Shown: in pieces, positions 7,062 to 13,761 of the stretch
Position numbering within the stretch: the stretch's first letter is position 1
Layout of the letters: every line of letters begins with the position of its first letter
DNA from: Nitrospinota bacterium
GTDB taxonomy: Bacteria; Nitrospinota; Nitrospinia; UBA9942
Assembly: GCA_003489165.1 (NCBI GenBank)
Contig: DNJG01000093.1
Span: 1 to 17,642 of the forward strand
Length of the DNA stretch: 17,642 nucleotides
Reading direction: 5' to 3'
The notes under the pieces: model-generated
Seen by the model: the letters and a program-made list of their open reading frames with translations, nothing else
Told to the model about the DNA's origin: nothing
Databases searched by the model: none
Made by a program: the position numbers and the translations under genes

Positions 7062-8159
7062 TTAATCATTTGCCAGAGTAAGTCTGAATCTCTCCTTAAT
7101 CTCCCCAACGAGGCGATATTTTCCTAAGAACATAATATGGGCTGTTGCCATTGCAACAGCAAAAAAGGTCCCGCCCATTACAAAACTGCCTATTGACAGT
7201 GTGGGCCAGCCTGACATAAAGGCACCTGTGGTGCATCCACCTCCAATAAGGGCGCCAAAGGTCATTAAGGCTCCACTCCCAAATATTGTGAAACCTCGGA
7301 GTCCTATATTGGAGCTAAATGCTTCCTGAAAGAGTGGTGTAACCTTTTCCTGTTCCATAGTCTTAGCAAGATAGGAACTTAAGAATGCCCCAGGAAAAAC
7401 GCCTAAAGATAGCATGGCACGCCATAGGGTGCTTTCATTAAGAGAAGGGACACTCTGGAATGAATAACCAAAGATGGATGATAGATGTGCCCCAAGGGCA
7501 AGAAAACCTCCGGCAAAGGATAGATACTCCCCAATGGCAGTGCTGATAAATATCATTATTCCTGCAACTGCGCCTGTAGAAAACCATCCCCATTCCTTTT
7601 GCAAAAGGTTTTTTTCTTTCTCAATATTGTCAAACTTTTTAGATGGGTCTATTATTGATAGGAAAAAACTCATACCGATAAAGAGGAGTCCAAAGATAAT
7701 AGCAAGATAACCATAAGAAATATTAAAAATCATTGCCAGCGTGATAAACTTCGGTTCTCCTCCAATGGCACTGACTATAGGAAAGAGAATTTCGTATAGG
7801 AGGACGCCCATAAAGATTCCAATTACACCTACCCCAACCATCACCTTTCCTGAAGAGAACCTTGCTGCACATGTCCCGGGACAGAGACCAGCAACACCCA
7901 TACCGATGCCAAAGAGAATTCCACCAATAATATGACCAATGCCAAAATATCCGTTAATTCGTGGAACTGTCCCAAGATTAAGCAAATCAGACATACCATA
8001 TAAAATAGCTGCTACGGCAAGACCTGTGAACATAAAATTCATAGCCTTAAAATCTCTCAATAATAATGCCCCCATTATTCTGGAGTATCTAACAAGACCT
8101 CCCCTGTGGAGCATGAAACCAAAAACTGCACCAATAATAAGCCCACTTAGTATTTTCAT
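7062..8159 (-). CDS. YeeE/YedE-family sulfur transporter
   Basis: A 365-residue membrane protein with about ten hydrophobic segments in two similar halves. It carries the conserved cysteine sites of the YeeE/YedE family: GLCPGTCAARF (C93, C97) in the first half and GGGCTTGAFMSGWP (C309) in the second. In characterised members such cysteines pass thiosulfate across the inner membrane, so uptake of thiosulfate or a related sulfur compound is likely but the substrate is not proven. An AAGGGGG ribosome binding site precedes the ATG. It lies between a rhodanese lipoprotein and the molybdoenzyme, suggesting sulfur handling tied to the same operon. Confidence 0.88.
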   Translation of the reverse strand: MKILSGLIIGAVFGFMLHRGGLVRYSRIMGALLLRDFKAMNFMFTGLAVAAILYGMSDLLNLGTVPRINGYFGIGHIIGGILFGIGMGVAGLCPGTCAARFSSGKVMVGVGVIGIFMGVLLYEILFPIVSAIGGEPKFITLAMIFNISYGYLAIIFGLLFIGMSFFLSIIDPSKKFDNIEKEKNLLQKEWGWFSTGAVAGIMIFISTAIGEYLSFAGGFLALGAHLSSIFGYSFQSVPSLNESTLWRAMLSLGVFPGAFLSSYLAKTMEQEKVTPLFQEAFSSNIGLRGFTIFGSGALMTFGALIGGGCTTGAFMSGWPTLSIGSFVMGGTFFAVAMATAHIMFLGKYRLVGEIKERFRLTLAND

Positions 8160-8183
8160 CTTAACCCCCTTAACAAATAGAAA

Positions 8184-8262
8184 TTGAGAAGATAGGAAGT
8201 TAGGAGATTTCTCAACTTCTCAACTTCTCAACTTCTCAACCTCTCAACTTCTTATCTTCTCT
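8184..8262. repeat. inverted 8-base tandem array
   Basis: From 8211 the unit CTCAACTT repeats with period 8 for about six units, degenerating into CTTATCTT. The stretch at 8184-8206 (TTGAGAAGATAGGAAGTTAG and on) is roughly its reverse complement, so the module can fold back. It occupies the gap between the rhodanese stop and the transporter start. Confidence 0.88.
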
Positions 8263-8269
8263 TAGTATG

Positions 8270-9229
8270 TTACAGGTCTGCGGGGATATTTTTCACATCC
8301 CCTATTGGTAAATCTGCCCTTGATGACCACTCCTCCATTGACCCGCCATATACCCTTACCTTTTCAAACCCCAGCATCTTAAACAGCATGAATCCGTATG
8401 TTGACCGCCCTATACCCCAGTTACAGTAAGTAACAATCTCTTTCTCTTTATTAATGCCATATTTATTCAGAACCTTTTGTATCTCCTCTGCCGATTTGAT
8501 AGTAGAATCACCTGCAAGTTCAACCCATTCAATATTTATAGCCCCTGGGATAGAGCCGCCTCTCTTATTACCGGCAGTATTTGTGCCGATATATTCAGCA
8601 AAGGTGCGCATATCAAGAATTATTACATCTTTCCCCTTATCAAGCAGCCATTGTAGGGTGGCAACCATATCAAGTCTTGGTTTGACCTTGAAGTCAGCCC
8701 TCTTAACCACCTTTACTTCATTGATTACAGGACGCCCATCGGAAACCCACCTTTCGTATCCACCCTTTAAGACCTGAACATTATCGTGTCCATAATATTT
8801 AAGGAATGTCCAGATTATGCTTGCGTCAGGGAAGGTAATACTGTCATAAACAATGACCCTGCTATTTGCAACAATACCAGCCTCACCAAATACCTTTTCA
8901 GCTTTTTCAGGAGGTATAGCAAAACCACCACCTTTTTTATACTCAATATCCTCAGGTGTCCGAAAGATAGTTTTAGGTATATTCACTGCATTAGGTATAT
9001 GAAATTTTTTGTATTTATCTTCCGACCGTGCATCAACTATTACCACATCTTCTCTTTCAAGTAGCGAAGCGAGTTCATCAGTTTCAACTAAATACCCTGG
9101 TGAGATTTTAACACCTATAGTCTTTTCCTCCACCTTCCCCGTCCTTTGACAACCAATTACGAAGGTCAGAAGGATAAAGGCTATAGTACTTGTAACTTGC
9201 AACTTGCAACTTGCAACTTTCATAGACAT
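8270..9229 (-). CDS. lipoprotein sulfurtransferase with two rhodanese domains
   Basis: The protein has 319 residues. The signal peptide ends in the lipobox VIGC (C27), so it should be a membrane-anchored lipoprotein outside the cytoplasm. The first rhodanese domain (about 45-155) has VIVDARSEDKYKKFHIPNA but an aspartate (YDSITFPDA) at the active-site position, so it is structural. The second (about 170-310) carries the catalytic loop CNWGIGRST, with C269 as the persulfide-forming cysteine. This is the layout of thiosulfate or 3-mercaptopyruvate sulfurtransferases. Residues 4-14 (KVASCKLQVTS) are encoded by a 7-base repeat. It overlaps the preceding gene by ten bases and is followed by a sulfur transporter, so it probably moves sulfane sulfur in the periplasm. 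Confidence 0.9.
   Translation of the reverse strand: MSMKVASCKLQVTSTIAFILLTFVIGCQRTGKVEEKTIGVKISPGYLVETDELASLLEREDVVIVDARSEDKYKKFHIPNAVNIPKTIFRTPEDIEYKKGGGFAIPPEKAEKVFGEAGIVANSRVIVYDSITFPDASIIWTFLKYYGHDNVQVLKGGYERWVSDGRPVINEVKVVKRADFKVKPRLDMVATLQWLLDKGKDVIILDMRTFAEYIGTNTAGNKRGGSIPGAINIEWVELAGDSTIKSAEEIQKVLNKYGINKEKEIVTYCNWGIGRSTYGFMLFKMLGFEKVRVYGGSMEEWSSRADLPIGDVKNIPADL
9188..9220. repeat. 7-base tandem array in the rhodanese signal peptide
   Basis: ACTTGTA, ACTTGCA, ACTTGCA, ACTTGCA, ACTTT on the plus strand. It is translated on the minus strand as residues 4-14 of the rhodanese lipoprotein. Confidence 0.9.
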
Positions 9230-9585
9230 GCTTTTGACATCTTCCCTCCTCCTTCCAGAGGTATAATGTCATTCACCATTATCTTATTCCCCTTTAGAAC
9301 ACCCTTTATTGCAACCTGTTTCCCAAAACCAGAATCAAATTTCCACTTTGGAATTTCATTAGCTTCCAGATGGTATATTGTCCTCTTTCCAGTAAAAAGC
9401 ACCAGAGAGGACTGGTCATACCACTCTAAATAGCAGACAGGTGTCTTTAAACACTTTTCTGTAGTAAGAACACCCTTTGCTACAATAATATTACCTACAT
9501 CTTCACCCATTGTTATAGAAGGAATGAACAACAACCATGATGTCATAAAGAAAAGAAGTAAAAGTATTTTCTTTTGCCCTTTCAT
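9220..9585 (-). CDS. small secreted protein of unknown function
   Basis: The protein has 121 residues. Residues 1-27 are a clear Sec signal peptide (basic start, LLLLFF core, cleavage near TMGED). The mature part is about 94 residues, rich in beta-strand-like segments, with cysteines C45 and C51 close together and C120 near the end. The middle and end (VAIKGVLKGNKIMVNDIIPL) read like a small OB-fold or similar beta barrel, but I do not recognise the family. A GGAGG ribosome binding site precedes it. It lies 11 bases after the ArsR gene and overlaps the rhodanese start by ten bases, so it belongs to the same transcript and probably acts in the periplasm with the rhodanese. Confidence 0.75.
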   Translation of the reverse strand: MKGQKKILLLLFFMTSWLLFIPSITMGEDVGNIIVAKGVLTTEKCLKTPVCYLEWYDQSSLVLFTGKRTIYHLEANEIPKWKFDSGFGKQVAIKGVLKGNKIMVNDIIPLEGGGKMSKACL

Positions 9586-9596
9586 ATTTTCACCTC

Positions 9597-9923
9597 CTAT
9601 GCACTCTTTATTTTTTTAAACATCTTCTCATGTTTTGAAAGCTGTTCAAGGAGAACCTCTCGCATGATTTCAAAAGCCTTTATCACCTTTGGATTGGCAA
9701 TACCATAGTAGATATTTACACCCTCTCTCCTCGTTTCAAGTATTCCTCTCTGCCTCATCAATGACAGATGCTGTGATAAATTTGCCTGAGGTATATCCAT
9801 AAGGCTTGAAAGCTCATTGACTGATTTCTCCCCATCCCTAAGGAGGTCTATAATTTCAAGCCTCTTTGGATTGCTGAAGATAGTGCAGATGCCAGCATGC
9901 ATCTCATAAATCATTTTCTCCAT
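9597..9923 (-). CDS. ArsR-family winged-helix repressor
   Basis: The protein has 108 residues. It shows the ArsR/SmtB fold: NPKRLEIIDLL helix, recognition region SVNELSSLMDIPQANLSQHL, and the wing GILETRREGVNIYYGI. The only cysteine is C13. The paired cysteines of BigR/SqrR sulfane sensors and the CxC motif of metal-sensing ArsR are both absent, so the signal is unclear. It is the first gene of the run leading to rhodanese, sulfur transporter and molybdoenzyme. The promoter and an inverted repeat directly upstream suggest it represses its own operon. GGAGGG lies just before the ATG. Confidence 0.92.
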   Translation of the reverse strand: MEKMIYEMHAGICTIFSNPKRLEIIDLLRDGEKSVNELSSLMDIPQANLSQHLSLMRQRGILETRREGVNIYYGIANPKVIKAFEIMREVLLEQLSKHEKMFKKIKSA

Positions 9924-9938
9924 ATTCCCTCCATTGTT

Positions 9939-9954
9939 ATTATATGCGAATAAT
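9939..9954. promoter_or_regulatory. candidate ArsR operator
   Basis: ATTAT-N6-ATAAT inverted repeat overlapping the -10 element and predicted transcription start of the ArsR promoter. The position suits a self-repressing winged-helix dimer. The arms are only five AT-only bases, so this is tentative. Confidence 0.4.
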
Positions 9955-9980
9955 CTAATATATTAATACAAAGATGTCAA
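9952..9980 (-). promoter_or_regulatory. sigma70-type promoter of the ArsR operon
   Basis: On the minus strand TTGACA (9975-9980) is followed after 17 bases by TAGATT (9952-9957), four of six matches to TATAAT. Transcription would begin near 9945, giving a leader of about 22 bases with a good ribosome binding site before the ArsR ATG. Confidence 0.7.
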
Positions 9981-10023
9981 GCATTTTTATGTTTTTTTAT
10001 CGTATGGGAAACTATAAAAATTT

Positions 10024-10205
10024 ACCGCAGAGGCACGGAGACACAGAGAAGAAAAAAAAGATTAAAAGAAGAAGTAAGATGCAAAAAAATTTTGCTTCTG
10101 GCTTCTAACTTCTTGCTTCTTGTTTTTCTCCGTGTCTCTGTGTCTCAGTGGTTAATCAGGGGTTTGTTCTTTTTGATTCGTGTGTATCTGTGGCTAATTT
10201 TGTTC
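10024..10205. repeat. nested inverted short tandem arrays filling the gap after the CcmI-like gene
   Basis: The outer arms have period 8: GAGGCACG, GAGACACA, GAGAA on the left (10030-10050) and CTCCGTGT, CTCTGTGT, CTCAGTGG on the right (10128-10151). They pair at about 20 of 25 positions. Between them is a 7-base array GCTTCTG, GCTTCTA, ACTTCTT, GCTTCTT (10094-10122), facing a partly complementary AGAAGAAG stretch. A further ATTCGTG / TATCTGTG remnant lies at 10176-10197. The 290-base gap 9924-10213 holds only this module and the ArsR promoter; I see no gene there. Confidence 0.85.
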
Positions 10206-10213
10206 CGGAGTTA

Positions 10214-10657
10214 TTAAGTGGCGGGATTTAGATTGGGCAGTTTTGCACCGCATTTAAAACAGAAGCTGTCTCCCATTTTCGCCTTTGTGCCGCATTTTGG
10301 ACAGAATATAAAATCTTTATCAGTTGGCTCTGCTGACTCAGAAGCAACCTGTCTTGCTATTGTTTTATCCGCTGTAGTCTTTTCCCTCTCTGAATCATCA
10401 ATATCTTTTAATATATGCAGTGCCTCTAATTCATATCTCTCTTTTAGTTCCTTGTAATCATCTTCTGACAGCTTGCCTGTCCTGTAATCAAAATCAAGGT
10501 CTTTAATAGAAATATACACTGCCTCTTTTTTATGGATAAGCTCCCCTAAAGCCTCATTTTCTTGAGTCTTTATTCTTGCCTCCTGCCTCTTAAAGATTGG
10601 ATAGCCTACAAAGAACATGGCAGATACAAAAATTAGTATTTCAACAACTATAATCAC
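10214..10657 (-). CDS. CcmI-like membrane protein with C-terminal zinc ribbon
   Basis: The protein has 147 residues. One N-terminal membrane helix (about 3-20) leads into a charged helical region. There KEAVYISIKDLDFDYRTGKL and SEDDYKELKERYELEAL resemble the N-terminal part of cytochrome c maturation factor CcmI. The C-terminus is a zinc ribbon with CPKC (C119, C122) and CFKC (C133, C136). The TPR half of full-length CcmI is absent. Its ATG overlaps the CcmH-like stop (ATGA), confirming operon membership. Likely role: assembly partner of the CcmH-like and CcmF proteins at the membrane. The zinc ribbon would be cytoplasmic if the helix is oriented N-out. Confidence 0.7.
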   Translation of the reverse strand: MIIVVEILIFVSAMFFVGYPIFKRQEARIKTQENEALGELIHKKEAVYISIKDLDFDYRTGKLSEDDYKELKERYELEALHILKDIDDSEREKTTADKTIARQVASESAEPTDKDFIFCPKCGTKAKMGDSFCFKCGAKLPNLNPAT

Positions 10658-11202
10658 TCAAACTCCTCCAACTCTTTCTTTAGCATTTTCTTATATTTAT
10701 CCTCTACTCCTTCTGTCTTCTGACTTCTGTCTTCTGTCTTCTGCCTTGTCGTCCATTTATCAATAATCTTCTTCATCAACAGCCCTACAACGATTATTGC
10801 AGCAAATGGGGTAATCCATGCAGTCAGATTAAATCCCTTCTTTGGGGGTGCCGAAAGTATTTGCTGACCGTGCTTCCCTACAAAATAATTAATAATCTGC
10901 TCCCTCGTCTCTCCTTTTTGGATTTTTTCAATTAGCTCTTTTTTTAAGGGTATTGCAAAACCGCAGTCTTCATGTGGACAGGTCTTGACTGTAGAACCAC
11001 ACCCACAGAGGCACATGAATTTGTCAGAAAGCTCATCAAATACTGGCTTGTATTTCTCGTCAATAGTTACTGCTGATACAGTGACCAGTGACCAGTGACC
11101 AGTGACCAGTAAAAAAAATAGAAACACACCAACTACTGCCCACTGCCTACTGCCTACTTCATACTGCATACTTTTATTTGTTTCTTGCCTCTTACCTCTC
11201 AT
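10654..11202 (-). CDS. CcmH-like cytochrome c maturation protein, CGCG variant
   Basis: The protein has 182 residues. After a signal-like N-terminus, the periplasmic domain (about 45-125) has the CcmH three-helix character (IQKGETREQIINYFVGKHG, then QQILSAPPKKGFNL), followed by one membrane helix (127-145). The classical LRCxxCQ motif is replaced by MCLCGCG plus further cysteines (C64, C66, C68, C75, C80). CcmH proteins handle the reduced apocytochrome thiols; here the redox pair must be chosen among the five. Both ends are made of 7-base repeats: residues about 9-22 and 31-42 at the N-terminus and about 152-164 (RQKTEDRSQKTEG) at the C-terminus. It overlaps ccmF by ATGA upstream and the CcmI-like gene by ATGA downstream. 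Confidence 0.85.
   Translation of the reverse strand: MRGKRQETNKSMQYEVGSRQWAVVGVFLFFLLVTGHWSLVTVSAVTIDEKYKPVFDELSDKFMCLCGCGSTVKTCPHEDCGFAIPLKKELIEKIQKGETREQIINYFVGKHGQQILSAPPKKGFNLTAWITPFAAIIVVGLLMKKIIDKWTTRQKTEDRSQKTEGVEDKYKKMLKKELEEFE
10711..10747. repeat. 7-base tandem array in the CcmH-like C-terminus
   Basis: TTCTGTC, TTCTGAC, TTCTGTC, TTCTGTC, TTCTGCC in register on the plus strand. It is translated on the minus strand as a polar tail after the last membrane helix. Confidence 0.9.
11081..11110. repeat. 7-base tandem array in the CcmH-like signal peptide
   Basis: Four exact copies of GTGACCA plus a partial one. On the minus strand this encodes LVTGHWSLVT, the hydrophobic end of the signal peptide. 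Confidence 0.92.
11135..11176. repeat. second 7-base tandem array in the CcmH-like N-terminus
   Basis: ACTGCCC, ACTGCCT, ACTGCCT, ACTTCAT, ACTGCAT, ACTTTTA in register. It is translated on the minus strand as KSMQYEVGSRQWAVV and lies only 24 bases from the other array. Confidence 0.9.
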
Positions 11203-13151
11203 CTCTTCCCCTTCCAGTCAGGAAGCATGGCTATAAATGTCCCCACCCCTATAACAAGTCCGCCGATCCATAACCATTTGACTAACGGGTTTACATGAAC
11301 CTTGAATGTGGCCGGACTATCCTTCTCAAAAGGTATTGGAAAACCTGCAAGAATAATATAAAGGTCTTCTTTTAATCCTGAAAGGTTATACACCCTTGAA
11401 ATAGGCTGTTCGCTTGTCTTATAAAAATCCTTTCTTGGCAATGCGGTTACTATATTCTTCCCGTTCTTTTCCACATCTATTGCGGCAATAGCCTCAGCCT
11501 TTGTTGGAACTGGCTCTTTAAGATTTAAACCTCTATATATAAGTTTGTAATCTCCAATAGTCATAGCCTCCCCTTTATTAAGGGTAGCTTCTTTCTCTAC
11601 ATTGTAAGATGTGCCTGTAATTCCTATATACATTAAGACAACGCCAATATGGATTATGTATCCCCCATACCTCCTCTTATTCCTTCTAATCAGAGTAATC
11701 AGTGCCTTTAAAAAACCCTCTCCTGTTGTCTCCATCCTTGCCCTCGTTCCTTTATAAACCTCCATAACTATTGTAGTTATAACAAATATTGATATTGTAA
11801 AAGACAGCCATGCCATCAGGTGTCCAACACCAATCGGCATCAGGGCTATGCCTCCTATGATTGATACTATAAAAGGGATTAAAAAGTTTCTCTTAAAATT
11901 ACTTATAGATGCCTTCTTCCATGCAATGAGGGGGCATATTCCAACAAGGAGTAAAAGTGCAAGTCCAATGGGGATGTTTACCTGATTAAAAAACGGGGGA
12001 CCTACTGTTACCTTTTCACCTTTTATCGCCTCCGAAATTAAGGGAAACATTGTCCCCCAGAATGTAGCAAATGCTGCACCCACCAATATAAGATTATTAA
12101 ATAAAAAACTGCTCTCTCTTGAGATAATAGAATCAAGCTCATTGTTACTTTTCAGAATGGAAATATTGTTTATTATGAGATATGAGGAAAAGAGTATGAT
12201 GATTATCAAGAATACAAGAAAATAGTATCCCACAGGTCCCTGACCGAATGAATGGACAGACTGGATAACACCACTCCTTGTAAGAAAAGTTCCAAATATG
12301 GTCAGAGAGAATGTCAAAACTATGAGAACCATATTCCAGACTTTAAGCATATCCCTCCTCTCCTGAATCATAACAGAGTGGAGATATGCAGTTCCGGTAA
12401 GCCACGGCATAAATGAGGCGTTCTCAACAGGGTCCCACGCCCAGTATCCCCCCCAGCCTAAAACCCTGTAAGCCCACCAAGCCCCAAAGAGGTTTCCCAT
12501 ACTTAAGAAAAACCAGGAAAAAATAGTCCAGCGTCTCGTAGTCTTTATCCATACATTGCCAAGATGACCTGTCAAAAGAGACGCCATTGCAAATGCATAG
12601 GGTATTGTAAAACCAACATATCCCATGTAAAGTGTGGGCGGGTGAAAAACCATGCCGGGATTCTGAAGCATCGGATTCAAGCCGCTGCCGTCTTCAGGCG
12701 GATAGATTAATTCAAATGGCCTTTCCGCAAATGTCATAAGAACTAAAAACAGACACTGTGTTACAGAGATTATGGATATGACATAGGGCATAAAATCCCT
12801 GTTTTTATTTTTGTTCTGTATTACAACTACAACGGCAAAAAGGGAGAGGAGCAATGACCAGAAGAGGAGAGAACCCTTCTGCCCTGCCCAGAATGCAGAC
12901 AAAGTATAAAACAGAGGGAGGTCTCTATTGGAATAATTCGCTACATACTCAATGCTAAAATCCCTGTTGACAAAGGCATATGTCAATATTGATGAGGAAA
13001 TGACTATGAGTCCTGCTATGACAAATATGGAATTCTCGGCACTGACAATATATTCTTCTCTCCCCCTTTTTACACCAATGATTGGGACTATGGCTGAATA
13101 TATTGAAATGCCCAGTGAGAGCAGGATACACAACTCGCCAATTTCGTTCAT
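11199..13151 (-). CDS. ccmF: cytochrome c heme lyase CcmF
   Basis: A 650-residue polytopic inner-membrane protein of the usual CcmF size. The signature tryptophan-rich periplasmic loop WGGYWAWDPVENASFMPWL begins at W233. Other hallmarks include GSLLFWSLLLS near residue 95, RSGVIQSVHSFG, and RRYGGYIIHIGVVLMYIG before the large C-terminal periplasmic domain. It accepts heme from CcmE and joins it to the CxxCH cysteines of apocytochromes. GAGG lies just before the ATG. It follows ccmE by 69 bases, in which there is a 7-base repeat module, and overlaps the CcmH-like gene. ccmA, B, C and G are not in the window. Confidence 0.96.
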   Translation of the reverse strand: MNEIGELCILLSLGISIYSAIVPIIGVKRGREEYIVSAENSIFVIAGLIVISSSILTYAFVNRDFSIEYVANYSNRDLPLFYTLSAFWAGQKGSLLFWSLLLSLFAVVVVIQNKNKNRDFMPYVISIISVTQCLFLVLMTFAERPFELIYPPEDGSGLNPMLQNPGMVFHPPTLYMGYVGFTIPYAFAMASLLTGHLGNVWIKTTRRWTIFSWFFLSMGNLFGAWWAYRVLGWGGYWAWDPVENASFMPWLTGTAYLHSVMIQERRDMLKVWNMVLIVLTFSLTIFGTFLTRSGVIQSVHSFGQGPVGYYFLVFLIIIILFSSYLIINNISILKSNNELDSIISRESSFLFNNLILVGAAFATFWGTMFPLISEAIKGEKVTVGPPFFNQVNIPIGLALLLLVGICPLIAWKKASISNFKRNFLIPFIVSIIGGIALMPIGVGHLMAWLSFTISIFVITTIVMEVYKGTRARMETTGEGFLKALITLIRRNKRRYGGYIIHIGVVLMYIGITGTSYNVEKEATLNKGEAMTIGDYKLIYRGLNLKEPVPTKAEAIAAIDVEKNGKNIVTALPRKDFYKTSEQPISRVYNLSGLKEDLYIILAGFPIPFEKDSPATFKVHVNPLVKWLWIGGLVIGVGTFIAMLPDWKGKR

Positions 13152-13176
13152 ATAACCTCACAAAAATTCAGTCTAT

Positions 13177-13241
13177 AGTTAATAGTCATTAGTCGTCAGT
13201 CGGTATTCAATAATTGACTATCAACTACCAACTGTAAACTG
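13177..13241. repeat. 7-base tandem array, inverted, over the ccmE stop
   Basis: AGTTAAT, AGTCATT, AGTCGTC, AGTCGGT, ATTCAAT, AATTGAC, TATCAAC, TACCAAC, TGTAAAC run in register for nine units. The first and last groups are roughly reverse complements (AGT-rich against ACT-rich). The array covers the ccmE stop codon and encodes its last few residues. Confidence 0.88.
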
Positions 13242-13652
13242 ATTTGTTGGATGGTCTTTGTCGGCAGACTCATATTTGGATGGGCAGCTTGTCAGGAGGG
13301 TATGTGCCTTAAAAATACCTTCACGGGTATATTTTCCTTCTACAACTACATCCCTGCCATCTTCAAATAGATCAGGGATTACGCCTTCATAATGAATAGC
13401 CATATCTTTATCGCCGTCGGTAATTCTGAAATCTACCTTTAGTGCTGTTGAATCCTTTTTTATAGAACCACCCATAACCTTGCCTTCCACCCTTACACCC
13501 TCTCCATAAACAGAATCACCTTTTGAGAGCAACTCGCTAACTGTAAGGTAATATACCGAAGTCTTGCTTATGCCGGTTACGACTAAATAACCTATAGCCG
13601 CAACAATCATCACTGAACCAATTGCAAACTTAAGCTGTTTCTTGTTCTTCAT
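13221..13652 (-). CDS. ccmE: heme chaperone CcmE, CxxxY type
   Basis: Taken from ATG 13652 the protein has 143 residues. It has one N-terminal membrane anchor (about 8-26) and the periplasmic OB-fold of CcmE (VYGEGVRVEGKVMGGSIKKD; KVDFRITDGDKDMAIHYEG; PDLFEDGRDVVVEGKY). In the classical protein a histidine binds heme covalently; here the matching segment is LLTSCPSKYES, with C123 and Y127, i.e. the CxxxY variant known from Desulfovibrio-like bacteria and archaea. A longer start at 13694 is possible but has no ribosome binding site and would overlap a candidate -35 element. The last residues (TVGS) are encoded by a tandem repeat. It heads the ccm run and delivers heme to CcmF. Confidence 0.92.
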   Translation of the reverse strand: MKNKKQLKFAIGSVMIVAAIGYLVVTGISKTSVYYLTVSELLSKGDSVYGEGVRVEGKVMGGSIKKDSTALKVDFRITDGDKDMAIHYEGVIPDLFEDGRDVVVEGKYTREGIFKAHTLLTSCPSKYESADKDHPTNQFTVGS

Positions 13653-13672
13653 GGAAACCCCACTAAATTTAT

Positions 13673-13701
13673 TAATTACACAGGAAACCTGCATTTGTCA
13701 A
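13673..13701 (-). promoter_or_regulatory. weak candidate promoter for the ccm run
   Basis: A perfect minus-strand TTGACA (13696-13701) lies 17 bases before a poor -10 (TAATTA, 13673-13678). If used, the ccmE start must be the inner ATG at 13652. Confidence 0.3.
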
Positions 13702-13721
13702 GCAAATTTCATTGAATTTCA

Positions 13722-13751
13722 TTGAATGATTCCACAATTACATAATATAAT
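13722..13751 (+). promoter_or_regulatory. promoter of the plus-strand membrane protein gene
   Basis: TTGAAT (13722-13727) and a perfect TATAAT (13746-13751) are 18 bases apart. Transcription would start near 13758, just before ATG 13762. A 10-base direct repeat, AATTTCATTG, lies next to the -35 (13706-13725) and could be a regulator site. Confidence 0.55.
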
Positions 13752-13761
13752 AACTTTAATC

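Noticed and set aside
8211..8262. Regularly repeated units as a possible CRISPR array
   Set aside because: Units are 7-9 bases and directly adjacent, with no unique spacers and no cas genes.
10024..10151. Hairpin after the CcmI-like gene as an intrinsic terminator
   Set aside because: The arms are imperfect and made of tandem repeats, and no clean GC stem with a U-run follows on the minus strand; similar modules lie inside operons.
13653..13694. Longer N-terminus for CcmE from ATG 13694
   Set aside because: No ribosome binding site, and the ATG abuts a candidate -35 element; the inner ATG starts a typical basic-plus-helix CcmE anchor.
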